Numbered from the stretch's first letter, positions 45,601-56,748 are shown. The stretch: 64,000 nt of DNA from Sthenelais limicola (GCA_942159475.1 OW804097.1:110236582-110300581); one strand, 5' to 3'. Notes: generated from the sequence alone by a model not told the origin. Numbers and translations: made by a program.

Positions 45601-47004
45601 GCACTAAAACTTCCAGCCTTGTTTGGGGCTATCGATCTATAACCACCACACTGCTGCTGCCGGTCATGGTTTTAGCCATAAAACCACTGATCAGTTTCTG
45701 ATAGGGAAAAACCCGCTGGTGCTGGTACTCGTAGGAAAAAGGATATGGCTGATATCATTGGGTCTGCCCAGTGCATAATAACACAGCCTCCTCAGCGGCT
45801 GCCGCCCAGATCGGAAATGGTTGAAAGAGTTTTTAAAAATATAAAAAGATAAATCCACTAAAGCCAGCTCTGAAATGATTAGGGCTGAGGGGTTTTGTGT
45901 GGCTGGTCGAATCTTGGAGAGATGAGTTTGGCCTCACCAGATGCTGAAGCAAAACTGAAAAAAGAACATAACATAATGTTATGTCTGGAATGGAAATGAT
46001 TATTCGAGATGGAAATATGATATATTTCCTTGTTTGTTAGCTGCTGTTCAGTTGTGTCATTATTAGAACCTTAATAGACTAGCATAAGTCTGGGATTTTT
46101 TTTGTTAAAGGAAAACACCGGGCTGAAACAATTGCAGTTCATACAGTTCAATTATGGCTAATAACTAAGATCTCACATTATAATACTCGATGATATGCCA
46201 GAATCAATCTAGTAATTTCGTTCTCGCTCTCTCCAAGTCCTGCCCGCGGCGCTTCCATATTGGCACATGTATGACACTAAAAAGGGCAGGTTAACTACTG
46301 CAGTCCAGTCAGCTGAAATGATGTTAACATATTAAGGAAATGTGCAAACTGATAATAGAATAGTACAATAAAGTATGATAGTAATTTGAGGCAAATCAAC
46401 AGAAAAGAACTTGCTTCAATTGACTTGAACAATTAATTTAGAGACGCTACGCGTTTCATCAGTAGGTCTTGGCTTCATCAGGGAGCATAATAAATACCAA
46501 AATATTCATAAAACACCCATGGTCTGCTGTTTTGTGCTCAATAATTCCGCCTACACAAAAGTGAGTCAGGGTCATTGAGTGGCTAAATACATATATTATG
46601 AAACGGGTATCCTTAAATCTTCTTCAGATAACCTTTATATTGGTTGGAATAGAATAGACCAAAAGTTAGAAAGCTTTTGATCAAAATCAGGTGAGAATAT
46701 AGCTTTAATTGAATGTGTTGTTATTAAAGGAAATGTCAGCCATCTGTCTTATCCCCAACTCTAATGCTATTGCTAGTTACGAGCTCCTAAGTAAGCAATT
46801 TGTGTTAAAACACCTTGCCGTTTCCATGGTAACTCAATTAGAGTTGATGTATGTGGATGATTAGGAGGTGATGTAGGTAGCAGTATAATGGGTATACAAA
46901 CTAGACCATGTGTTTCTGCGCATACATGTAATTGAATTAGTATAAAAACATGTTTCATATTGCCTCCATTAATCTAGCCATATCTCATACAAGGCATACT
47001 CATA
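45601..47004. other. unique stretch, moderately GC-rich at its start
   Basis: 45600-45960 is unusually balanced in composition, with no repeats and no splice-bounded frame. A hammerhead-like relic lies at 46444-46485. A short M2 end occurs at about 46689-46708. Confidence 0.45.
46444..46485 (-). ncRNA. Hammerhead-ribozyme-like motif
   Basis: The minus strand reads CCCTGATGAAGCC...GATGAAACGCGTAGCGTC. The core CTGATGA and GAAAC are intact, and ACGC-GTA-GCGT can form the short stem III followed by C at the cleavage position. Stem II and stem I pair poorly, so activity is doubtful. Such motifs accompany Penelope-like elements. Confidence 0.4.
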
Positions 47005-47330
47005 TGAGGTTGCATTCCCAGCTGTTACGAGAAACAAAATCTTACCAAATGTACTGCTTTTATTAATTTTAGGACTGAGGTCATCAATATTCTGCTGCTG
47101 TTACATATATATGTTTATACACAAATTTGAAGTTTGAAGAAAACGCTAGAAGTTTGAAGAAGATGCTAATAAGGGAAGCCACCGCAGGAAAGTTGTTCTG
47201 TGGGGCACTGAAATATAAACGTGAACTAAATGTGAAAATAAATGAAGCCCTGTAGCAAAAACATCAAGACAGAATCCTCTAAAATGTTGGTCAAATGGCT
47301 TTGAGATGGGTTGGACAAGAACTGTTCATT
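47005..47330 (-). mobile_element. M2 MITE, near full length
   Basis: GAGGTTGCATTCCCAGCTG to GAGATGGGTTGGACAAGAAC; a local duplication of GAAGTTTGAAGAA occurs at 47129-47161. Confidence 0.87.
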
Positions 47331-47556
47331 GATAAAGAGATTGGAAGACTTCTGGTGACTGGATATCTATATTTAGTATCAAGACTATATGGGCGATGAA
47401 GAGAGTGAATTACTTATGCTCGCAATGCTAAATGTGCTACCGTTCCCAAACTGGTGCAAGTGCTTCCCTCAATTATGAACACTCGCTCATCGTGGCCATG
47501 ACACTTAAATATCCTATAGCCATGAGAAGGTGATGTAATAATGTTCATACCACATA

Positions 47557-48103
47557 TGTGATGTGTTTCAGGAAAATGAGTCACAAGTCACAAAATAGAT
47601 ATTGTTCATAGTGATTTATTCACCGAATTCTCACCGAATTTACCTGATACCTGAGGTTACCCTAAGGAGTATATTTAATCAAATTTACCTTCTTTACTAT
47701 AGTGAGTGACCATCAAGAAATAATCACTAACTTTCATTTCACACATACATCAATATAGAAATACTTATTAGATATCCTAGTGTTGACCATCATTGGAATC
47801 AGCTTGATCTCATCTTTTCAGATATGATATCTCAAAATTCTAATCTAATCCTTGAGTTCGCATGAGTACATGTACTAAATTTCAAGACTAACTTTTAAGT
47901 CACCTTATAGTAAATTTGCACCAAAAGATATTTAAAACTTTCTTTTCAAAATGAAAATATCAAACTGAAAATATAGAAAATCGTATTTTATGTCCTAATG
48001 TTTACTATCATTGGAATCGTCTTGATCTCATCTATTCAGATATGATGATATCTCAAAATATTTTTTTCGCGACTTTTGACTTATTTTACTGTAACACATC
48101 ACA
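47557..48103 (-). mobile_element. Two M1 copies in tandem
   Basis: First: ATGTGATGTGTTTCAGG to GATATGATATCTCAAAATTC (47842). Second: a left-truncated copy from about 47870 to CTGTAACACATCACAT (48103). CATTGGAATC occurs once in each copy. Confidence 0.87.
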
Positions 48104-48557
48104 TATAATGCAACTGCCCTATGGCAGCAGTCGACTGCATCAGCAGCTGTTAGCAAATAAAGACCCATTGCTCTGTGTAGGTCTACCCCAGGCACAAGGA
48201 AACAGATTTGCCGAGATTACCAGTGACTAGATGCATGTGGTGGGCAGGTGGACGACTAGGAGGTCATTATACCAGATTGCCATGGCAATGACATGACTGA
48301 CCACTTGCCCTGTAAGTGGTCAGTGGTGCTGAGAAGGGCCGGGTGGAGTGGTCGAGGAGTAGGTAGCTACAGGGGGAGGTGACCACTGAGAAGGAATTGT
48401 GTGGTCACCAGTCAGAAGACTTAGGTGTATGATTGCTGTTGGTATATGGTATAGGCGAGCTATATGGCACGCAGGAGGTGAGGGTGGTTTGTCAGGGAGT
48501 GGATGAGAGGGGATGAGCAATATACTGAGTTCTCGTAAGCTAGAGGTTCATGGTAAA
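48104..48557. other. unique stretch with RFX-like palindrome
   Basis: ATTGCCATGGCAAT at 48276-48289 resembles the X-box. The G-rich plus strand gives only low-complexity frames. Confidence 0.5.
48276..48289. promoter_or_regulatory. RFX X-box-like palindrome
   Basis: ATTGCCATGGCAAT differs from GTTGCCATGGCAAC only at the outermost pair. Confidence 0.35.
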
Positions 48558-48620
48558 CGAAAAATAAGACGCAAATAAGTCGCAAAATTGATATTTTTTC
48601 TAAATGTTTTATTCACACCA
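48558..48620 (-). mobile_element. M1 terminus fragment
   Basis: AATAAGTCGCAAAATTGATA then TTTTTTCTAAATG matches the reverse right terminus. Confidence 0.7.
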
Positions 48621-48902
48621 TACGGTGTAGTACTTAGATAATACCTCTATAGTTTAATGTTAAAAACTGTTTAATGGTATGGTATGACATTTAATCAACC
48701 ATTAACTAGATATCATATGCCAGCCATGACCTTTCTGTAGTTGGAGCATTCGTGTGTTTTATCTCAAAGAAAAGGCGCCCTGGATGTACATTCAAGTAAA
48801 AGACATGGGTCTGGCGGTAGTCATCCTAATGAAGCTGTTACCTTACCTAAAGGTTAACTAATCTGCCTCAAATGAAAATTGAATCCTAGACAGGCATGCA
48901 CA
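48621..48902. other. unique non-coding stretch
   Basis: Nothing recognised. Confidence 0.45.
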
Positions 48903-49245
48903 CAAAATCGCAAAAATCGCGATCAGGCCAATTCTAATGATGGTAAACATAAAGACATTTAATACATATTTCCATATTTTAAATTTGATATTCTTCTTTT
49001 TGAAAAAAAGCAATATCTCTGTGTGGACAATTACTAGTAAAGTAGTTGAATATACTCTATAGGATGACTTAAAAATGCATAGATAGATTTACTACAGTCT
49101 TACAATTTGGTACATGCGACTTAGAGCTGTAGATACTCAAAAAATGAGAACATTCTTACACAGAGTTAACTGTAAATAAACAACTTTGAAAAATATCGAG
49201 AAAAATTGTGAGACTTGTGACTCATTTATCCCTAACAGGCACAAT
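48903..49245 (+). mobile_element. M1 MITE, left terminus shortened
   Basis: CAAAATCGCAAAAATCGCGA, TTACTAGTAAAGTAGTTGAA, right end CTTGTGACTCATTTATCCC. Confidence 0.87.
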
Positions 49246-49689
49246 TCCTATCAATGGTTTGTAAACTAACAGTTAGCTTTGCGTCTGTTACCATATCTTT
49301 ACCTGGAGTTAGAAAGCAACCATGCATTATTATTATGGTAGGGATAGGGGCAGATATGGAGAGTGACAGATGAGGTGACTAAAGAGCCAGTCACTGCCAA
49401 ATTGGCAGCGTGTCTCTTGTCCTTCTAAATATCATCTTTCATGAGACTTTGAATAATTTATATCTCCTCAGTCAACCCTACTACAACCGGCTCCCTTTCC
49501 TCCTCCTACACCTTCATCGCCCTCACATCTTCCGATTCATCTTCTTCTAAGTTGGGCATCCTTTTTTCCCTCATACTTTGTTCCTTTTTTTCAGCTTGAA
49601 CAAAGTCTTCTGGTCATCCTTTCTGTCATGGGTAATCTTCATTTCCATTCTGATTTTCCTGTACAATTGTCAACTGTCTTCTCTGAAAG
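49246..49689. other. unique stretch with splice-like site
   Basis: CCTTTTTTTCAG ending at 49594 is followed by a 37-nt segment and GGGTAATC. The pyrimidine-rich context makes a chance match likely. Confidence 0.4.
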
Positions 49690-49812
49690 ATGGCCATTAG
49701 TGAAGGATTTATGACCGACACTGGTGCCCAGTTTGGTTTATAATCCCAAAATGCGCACCAGCAGACCCGAAATGGAAGTTAATAATCTTTTTAGTCTCTG
49801 CCTAAACCCTGT
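49690..49812. repeat. M8 short repeat, second copy
   Basis: GCACCAGCAGACCCGAAATG and GTTAATAATCTTTTTAGTCT follow the order of 28825-28968. Confidence 0.55.
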
Positions 49813-49889
49813 GTCCATTAGGTCTTGAGGTTATTGCAGACTTGCTTGTTATGTTCTAGCCGCAGTGGACACACATAGCCACCTAGCAC

Positions 49890-50032
49890 CTGGCCAGTCT
49901 TTCTCTCTCTTTTTCTCTGTCTCTTTTTCCCTTCTTCTCTATCTCTATTTCCCTCTCATTTCTTCCACCCTTGATATAACCTTTAATGTGTTAATAAGGG
50001 CGTAAAGCAACCAATCTTACTCGCTCACTAAC
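49890..50032 (-). mobile_element. M6 SINE-like copy, rearranged 5' side
   Basis: TTTCTCTGTCTCTTTTTCCC, CACCCTTGATATAACCTTTA, GGGCGTAAAGCAACCAATCT, then CTCGCTCAC. No clean target duplication seen; the TGGTCCTGGG start is lost. Confidence 0.78.
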
Positions 50033-50823
50033 TTGGTCAGTCTGTACATGCATTTGTCAGGCTTGTGGACAGGACAGGTTAGATTGGTCGCCCATGAGAC
50101 TCTGCTCAGTGGAGCCCCGGCTTTATGATGTTATAGCATGTCTAAATGTGTATACATGTTACTCCTTATCTTCTATTATATATGCATCAATGATATATTT
50201 CCCCAACAAACGCCTGCATTTATCTTCACCTTATATATGTGTTTTTCAATGCCAAACCTCTTTCACAACTACTACCACTCCTAGACATGATGGTACCTCA
50301 TCCACCTCCACAAAGACACAACCTTGTCAACCAAGACTTTCACCTCCTCCTCCTCCCCACCTTCTACACTCATCATAGCCAGGTGCATCTCCCCCTCTAG
50401 CCCCCCCCCCCCCCCCCATTTAGCCAACAGATACACCTCCTTTCGGACAACCACCCCCACCATTACCACTTCTTTATCCATCTCATCAACTACATTTCAG
50501 TTTCCAACAACCCCCAACCCTCTCTACCCTGCCCCCTCCCACCTAGTCAAATGAAATATGAGACCTTGACTCCAGGGAGCCAAAACATTTATTCATCTAT
50601 ATTCATTCAGCACAGTCGACTCAAATACTAATTCTGCTCTAGTGTACACTCCAAAGTCATTTGAGAAGGGGAGGTGAAGTAAAGGTAGAACACTGTCTGC
50701 CATATACTATTGACTCAAACACATACAAACACAGATCCAGGTAGATGTCCATGAATATATAAGAATAGGTCTCAGGTATCGCCTATCTCTTCATCTGTGT
50801 CGTAGCTTTGGGCGTTATCAAAT
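50033..50823. other. unique stretch, strongly C/A/T-biased plus strand
   Basis: About 50250-50550 has very little G on the plus strand and includes a C homopolymer near 50401-50417. The overlapping Ser/Thr/Pro-rich frames are composition artefacts. Confidence 0.6.
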
Positions 50824-51136
50824 GGGATGTGTTATAGTCGCAAAGTCGTCGCAAGTCGCAAAAATGGATTTTGAGATATGATCATATTTGAATAGATAAG
50901 ATCAAGCTGATTCCAATTATAGATCATTATGACATCTAATAAGTACATCTAAATTTTTAATTCATATTTTTTAAAACAACAATTTGCAATATCTCAGGGT
51001 GGACAATTACTACTAAAGTATTCCTATGACGTAAAGGGCTAAATACCAAAAATAAGAACATTCCTTCAAAGAGATCTTGTGAATAAAATATTTAAAAAAA
51101 TATCAATTTTGCTACTCCTTACTCAACACATCACAA
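50824..51136 (+). mobile_element. M1 MITE
   Basis: GGGATGTGTTATAGTCGCAA; AGTCGC is repeated near the left end. Interior GATCAAGCTGATTCCAATTA, right end TCAACACATCACAA. Confidence 0.85.
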
Positions 51137-51638
51137 ATACTTCTTCATATAATGTACATTCATTGCACGTATTGAAACCTATTGTCGAGATCTATTCAAA
51201 ATGAAAATAAGTTAATTAGATTATGATGTGGAGTCTAGGATTTCTATGAGTGTTCATCATTAATTTATTGTTCATTGGCCATTAGTTCTAATCATATCTA
51301 CTCCCTCTCATACTTCATACATTTTCTCATAATCTCCAAACATTTCATATTGCTCCATTTAGATATACTGGCACAAGGTAACATAGTTGTCAGGGTTTGT
51401 TTGTGCCTTCAGGGGCAGCTTTTAGTTTAGGGCATTATGGCCAAAAAATGCCCCAAAATTCAATTTCATGTTTATTTTGTTAGGACTGTATATTCCAAGA
51501 AGGGATGAAATTGATGTAAAAAAGGTTGAAACGAGATGGAATTTAAGCAAAACAGTTCTTATTTGTGTTTCTATGAGAATTATACCAGTGAGATGAAAAG
51601 ACAGCAATAAATAATCGAGGAGTCGAAATTAATACGAA
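51137..51638. other. unique non-coding stretch
   Basis: Nothing recognised. Confidence 0.5.
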
Positions 51639-51789
51639 TATGATATGTGTTAGTGAAAAATGAGGCTAATGTTCCTAAAATGATATTTTTCTCAAAAAAG
51701 AACTCTTTTTCAGAATATTTTTATTTTTGGGTTTTTAGCATGTGCATGCACATATTAGGTTAAGATGAGATTTTGTTTGACACATCACA
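51639..51789 (-). mobile_element. M1 deletion derivative
   Basis: ATGATATGTGTTAGTGAAAA to TTGTTTGACACATCACAC; interior mostly deleted. Confidence 0.75.
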
Positions 51790-52149
51790 CACCAAATATC
51801 CATGAGCCTGGTATTCTGTTTTAATACAGTAGTAAACAATGCACCAGAAGATGGGAATTAGATCAGCAGTTACTGTCATTCAATCTTCTTCTAGATGCAT
51901 TAATTTTTGTTTGTGACTTCTTCTTTCGGATTGAGTTCTCTAATATAATCAATGAGACGCAAGTTGCTTTTGTCAAGGTCCAGGTAACTTGATAGAAGCA
52001 ATGCCATCCAAGGTGCGACTGAATTAGGAATTTAATCCTAAATATTTTAAAGACTGCATCATAATTATTGGTGAAGACAAAATTTATATCTTTATTTATG
52101 AACCGTCCAAACAAAAAATAATAGTTTTACATTCTCTTCCTTCTCATAT
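51790..52149. other. unique non-coding stretch
   Basis: Nothing recognised. Confidence 0.5.
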
Positions 52150-52270
52150 ATCAAAACTGCATTATCCGATATTACGACAGAAGAATCCTACCAGTTTTAC
52201 TCATTATTATAATTTATAGGAATGAATTCATCAATATTCTGCTGCTTGTAATCATAATAATATGTTTATG
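52150..52270 (-). mobile_element. M2 fragment
   Basis: TCAAAACTGCATTATCCGAT, ATGAATTCATCAATATTCTG. Confidence 0.8.
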
Positions 52271-52476
52271 GTCGAGCTCACTTCTCATTTCTCCCGTTGG
52301 ATGAAATGGTCACATTATGAAGAATATTTGTTGAAAGTTTCATTGAAATCTACGCATTTTTTTCTTGACACAAATTTGATATGTTTCACTGTTTCTATTT
52401 TTTTCCCAATTTCTGGCATAGATATCAAACTTCAAACACAAGTTTTTAAAGTATCAACAGTCTCCATCTGAAGCTA

Positions 52477-52628
52477 ATCATTTACAAAAGCTATGATATT
52501 GGTGAAAACGATTTTGCTGTCATTTTCTCGATAAATGTTGGCAAATACTCATATGTCAAATTTCATCAGAATTCATCCCAGCATGCACTGTAAGGGACAT
52601 GCGCAGTGACACATGCAAATCCCCCATT
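52477..52628 (+). mobile_element. M5 right half
   Basis: AATCATTTACAAAAGCTATG, CCAGCATGCACTGTAAGGGA, GCGCAGTGACACATGCAAAT. Intact octamer and NRF1-like motif. Confidence 0.87.
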
Positions 52629-53167
52629 ACTACCTCCACAGGAACAGAGGAATTTCAGGTCTATAGAGTGAACAGATCAGGAGTCAGGAGGAGACCACCT
52701 CAGGGTGACCTGGTGTAGCCATCGTGAAGCAGTATATTAACGTAACTGGTGCAACCTACTGCCTTTCTCAATAAAAATCGTATTAAAAATAGTTATAAAA
52801 CAATCCTATTACCGAGGATATTGCCACACCAGCAGCCGGTATCCATAGTACAACACCGTGTGATCTAAATGTGTTTTTCAATTTCGTATAGCAAATCTGG
52901 TCTCCAAATGGAGTCAATTGATACAAGGCCCTATTTGCTGTACAAAACCATTCACGGCTACTACCAGTAGTACTGGGTATGAGAAGAGAAAGGGTTAGTG
53001 CACTTAGACTAACTACAGTGGGAGGTAAAGGAAGAGGAGGGGGATGAAGGCCCTCACAGGAGGATATTGGATAAGATGAATCAGGACACACATAGAGAGG
53101 AGAAGCTTGTATTAAAGCTGAGCGTTTCAACTGCTCTCAATTACCAGTTCTCCAGCCGTAGAGCTGC
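52629..53167. other. unique non-coding stretch
   Basis: The 115-codon minus frame 52783-53130 has no domain or splice context. Confidence 0.5.
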
Positions 53168-53245
53168 TTAAAGCTCCACTCTCAGTTAACATTGGTCTAA
53201 ACTACACATGTTCCACCTTTCAGTCCGTTCTAATCCAACCTCATA
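53168..53245 (+). mobile_element. M2 left fragment
   Basis: TTAAAGCTCCACTCTCAG, then CATTGGTCTAAACTACACA. Confidence 0.8.
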
Positions 53246-53278
53246 GCAGTATCATTCTACTGTGCATTCTACTGAATA

Positions 53279-53453
53279 GAAATGCAAGGATGTATTTAAT
53301 ACAGGGCCTTGAAATTCGGTGGATGCACTCATACGACTTTCAACGGCACATAGCCAACAGATGAGAACATTTCTACGAAGAAATCATCTGAATAAAACAC
53401 ATTGACAATATCAAGGTTGCCACTTGTGATTCATTTTTCTGAAATGCATCACA
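53279..53453 (+). mobile_element. M1 right half
   Basis: AGAAATGCAAGGATGTATTT to CTGAAATGCATCACATA. Confidence 0.82.
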
Positions 53454-53476
53454 TACATATATGCGCCAGTAACAGA

Positions 53477-53565
53477 TTGAAGCAGCACTCCCCCGTTAAC
53501 ATCGGTCAAATACTACTCTCTGTTCCATTCTTTTCCATCCCATCTGAAGGTCACTTGAGGGGATC
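53477..53565 (+). mobile_element. M2 left fragment
   Basis: GATTGAAGCAGCACTCCCCC, CATCGGTCAAATACTACTC, TCCATCCCATCTGAAGGTCA. Confidence 0.78.
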
Positions 53566-54010
53566 TCAGTTAATATTGTAGATGAACAAGCCTTGCAAAT
53601 AGTTCACCCTACACAGTGTATTTTACAGCAAAATAAAGGATCATTAACGAAATTATAGGCAGTGAAAGGTCAGTAATTAGGACGCTAGTGGAATGATTGA
53701 TGGTTGTAATGAGGCCCAGACTACCACTGCTGGTGCTGTCACACCAGGTGTGAAAGGGGTCTCAATGCACTGACAGAAGGCAAAGTGCATGAATGAAGGG
53801 ATGTAACTCCTGAGGCTGCGATTCCACTGGCTCGCTCTTTTGGCTCAAAACAAGTTTGAAATCGAGGGCAAGATTATTGAATAAATCCTTGAATTTACAG
53901 CTTTAGCAAGCTTGTCTTTATGTGAGAGACCCCCGATTGTGAGTTTTGGAAACTAATTCTATGGTAATTACAAGAAAAATGGGTAAAATCAACAATTGCG
54001 TCATCAGGGA
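53566..54010. other. unique non-coding stretch
   Basis: Nothing recognised. Confidence 0.5.
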
Positions 54011-54315
54011 AAGCAGCTTTAACAACAGTCAAAACTAAAGGTTTTCCATCTTTCATTTCCATTCTATTTCAATCTATCTAAAAGTCATATGGCCAACAAT
54101 TTTTAGGATTTTGTCAAGAGGTTTTTGCTACAGGGCTTCATAAAAGTCCATATTTCTGTTTCAGAGACCTTCCAAAATTATTCTATGTGGTGGTTACACT
54201 TATTATTGTGCACCGGTTACCGTGTTATCTTGGCTGATTTGGCCTCAAATTCTTGTATAAACATATAACAGCAGTTGAATATAGATAAATTCAGTCCTAC
54301 CCGTCGTGCACAAGG
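54011..54315 (+). mobile_element. M2 MITE, right end missing
   Basis: AAGCAGCTTTAACAACAGTC, TTTGCTACAGGGCTTCATAA, AACATATAACAGCAGTTGAA; breaks off after TTCAGTCCTACCCGTC. Confidence 0.83.
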
Positions 54316-54529
54316 CTAGTCGGAAAGAGCGACCAAACATGACACAAGAGAGGTCAAAGAGCGTGCATGGCTTGCCAGTGCGTTGGCCGCTGTTGGCCGC
54401 AGTAGCGTTAACTGCTTCCCCTACTACCCCCACCACTGACCAGTAGCTCTCTGCAGCCACGCTGTTTTGATTTGAAACGTTTGCGCGGTCAGAACGCTCT
54501 CTGCTGAAAGATGGGTTTAGGCCGGTTCT
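54316..54529. other. GC-rich unique insert between M2 and M1
   Basis: Contains TGGCCGCTGTTGGCCGCAGT and several CpGs; unlike its surroundings. A 101-codon minus frame crosses it without recognisable domains. Confidence 0.45.
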
Positions 54530-54730
54530 AACAAGGATAACCTGTAACATATCTAATAAGTTATTTTCTATTTATTTGTATGTTTGAAACAGATTGTTAA
54601 TCATATTTCAGAATGGACAATCACAAGTAAATCAATTAAATAGAATTCTTTAGGATTACCTTAGAAACGCAGAGACATTAAATATCCAGTGTTAGAATTT
54701 TATACTTTTCGTACAGCATTCATATATGCT
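54530..54730 (+). mobile_element. M1 interior fragment, diverged
   Basis: ATATCTAATAAGTTATTTTC, GTATGTTTGAAACAGATTG, GATTACCTTAGAAACGCAGA. Confidence 0.65.
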
Positions 54731-55597
54731 GATGTCTTGGGCGCAGGGACACCGCTTGAATTAATGTCAATCGGTTTGAGTGGTTTCTATTACTAGATGA
54801 AACACCCTCAAGTTAAAACCTGGCTCTTGCCACAGACTTAGTTTGACTAGTGTTCACCAGGTGGCGTTGTGATTGACTGGTTTGCATTTAGAAATTCTTT
54901 TATTTTTCAGCACCCCAAATTAATGGTATGTGTCATTTATGCACCATAAATATTCTATATCATGTATTTAAAAAAACCCATTATAAGTGGTATACTAATG
55001 TACAGTTCATTTGTGTATTGTTTCTATTCGAAGTTGCAACACTCAATATTAAAACACCCCAAGTGTTGTTCATGTGAAAGTGTGAGGTGGCTTGGTCACT
55101 GTGGCTTGGCTGTCAATCAGATGCACCCCCATACACGCCACCTGTTTCTGGGACAGGCAAGCCACAGTGGACATACACAACAAAAATGATGTAATAAACT
55201 GGTGAAACGCTCGCCCAATAGTGGGCTATTAAGAGCCGAATATTCCCAATAAGAAATAGCCTATGATTCAAACTTTAAGGACTGCAACTGAATCAGGCTT
55301 TAATAAAGCGCTGACAATTTTTAAATTACCGCGGCCTGACCAGCGTCAGCACGCACCAATGACACCGCTACCATTATGCCTACCTGGCCGCGCGTTCACG
55401 CCTAACATTGGCTGCAGTTCTTTACATAGTAAAGCTGAACTAGGGTCGCATGGGCGACGTGCGAACTGGCCCCGCGAACGTTTCAATGCCAAATATGATT
55501 TGCGCACACCGGGTATAAGTCAAACAATGAGTAAATTGAGTACAAATACTAGATATTTAGCTCATAGTAGAGTAGAGCGAGTTGGTGAAGTCAGGGA
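54731..55597. other. unique stretch with CpG-rich block
   Basis: 54854-54867 is a CTCF-like site. 55084-55170 forms an imperfect hairpin (TCACTGTGGCTTGG / CAAGCCACAGTGG). 55320-55510 is CpG-rich and repeat-free. A 121-codon frame (55263-55628) runs into M5 and is not accepted as a gene. Confidence 0.45.
54854..54867 (+). promoter_or_regulatory. CTCF-like motif
   Basis: TCACCAGGTGGCGT matches CCASYAGRKGGCRS at about 12 of 14 positions. Confidence 0.35.
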
Positions 55598-55776
55598 TAA
55601 TAGGGGACTTGCATGCCCACCATCCTGAATCTTGATTCGCATGGAATTATGGGCGTTGTACATCAGTGTAGCATCCATAGAAATATTGCATATTCAGCAT
55701 GGAATGTTTACCACTGCTCCAAGATCAATATCCATATATATGTGTTATAACATGTTTCCATAGAACAAGTCTCCAT
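55598..55776 (+). mobile_element. M5 left half
   Basis: AATAGGGGACTTGCATGCCC, CTTGATTCGCATGGAATTAT, to TTTCCATAGAACAAGTCTCC. It stops at a junction with M1. Confidence 0.87.
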
Positions 55777-56003
55777 ATTTCTGGGTGGACAGATTTTACT
55801 CGTAAAGTAGCTGAATATACTCCATAGGATGACCTTAGAAAAACAAAGATATATTTCATACAGTCTTAAAATTTGGTAAATGTATTCATACGATTTAAAG
55901 CATGAGATACCACAGAAATGGGCACATTCCTAGAAACGAGATCTTGTTAATGATACACTTCCAAGCTTTAAACTTGCGACACACATTTCTTTAACACATC
56001 ACA
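55777..56003 (+). mobile_element. M1 right half fused to M5
   Basis: ATTTCTGGGTGGACAGATTT, CTCCATAGGATGACCTTAGA to TTCTTTAACACATCACAT. Confidence 0.87.
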
Positions 56004-56516
56004 TATTATCATATATGCACAAAGGTAATATCATTTCCATCGATAACCTATGAGAACTATCTATAGCTTCAAAGTGATGGAGGTCACTGGTACAGACACC
56101 ATTTCCCCTCCTAGATAAGGTGCCAATTGTATGTGCCATTCTATAAATAGATTAAATTGAAGAAGCCTCTGGTGTTTCCCTCCAGGGGGCTGGTTAAAGG
56201 CATGGGAGGTTCTTTGCACAGTGAATGGGTTCAGGTTTTAATGATCTCTGAGTTACCTTAATGAGCACCTTCCTAGTCGCTTCCCGGAAAGGAAGTGAAG
56301 CATGGATGGAGAATTAAGCAGGTTGCTACACTCTATTCGAGATCTACTTGGAGCGGCTTGCCGTAGGGTTACCATTGGGTCGCTTTGATGTTTACTTTAA
56401 GTAGGTCTCGAACAGAGTGTAAGAGCTGTCATTGAAGAGAAGCATCGTAGAACAACATGATAGGAGGGATGCTTATGTTCTATTTGCATACCTTGTGCAA
56501 GCATTGATGTAAACAT
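56004..56516. other. unique non-coding stretch
   Basis: Nothing recognised. Confidence 0.5.
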
Positions 56517-56531
56517 ATAGGCATTATTGAG

Positions 56532-56704
56532 TGAGTGAGATTGGTTGCTTTACGCCCTTATCAACACATTGAAGGTTCTATCAAGGGCGGGAGAGCTGAG
56601 AGGGAGGCAGTTTACGATCTTACCAAGGAAATAGAGATACGAGAAGAAGGGAGACAGAGACAGAAAAAGAGACAGAAAGGCACTTTACCGTCTTACCCAG
56701 GACC
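56532..56704 (-). mobile_element. M6 SINE-like retroposon with 15-bp TSD
   Basis: Perfect direct repeats ATAGGCATTATTGAG flank it at 56517-56531 and 56705-56719. The right duplication lies in an M2 remnant (ATTGAGAATGCAGCTTTAA), so this SINE is younger than that M2. Confidence 0.9.
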
Positions 56705-56748
56705 ATAGGCATTATTGAGAATGCAGCTTTAAAGTCACTGTATTATAT

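Noticed and set aside
49595..49631. 37-nt microexon after TTTTTTTCAG
   Set aside because: The whole neighbourhood is pyrimidine-rich, so both splice signals are weak evidence.
50094..50554. Overlapping Ser/Thr/Pro-rich frames
   Set aside because: Product of the strongly G-poor plus strand, not of a gene.
52783..53130. 115-codon minus-strand frame
   Set aside because: Pro/Ser/Leu-rich from purine-biased DNA; no supporting signals.
55263..55628. 121-codon plus-strand frame
   Set aside because: It crosses into the M5 terminus at 55598 and shows no domain, signal peptide or splice structure. The CpG-rich block inside is noted as possible regulatory DNA instead.
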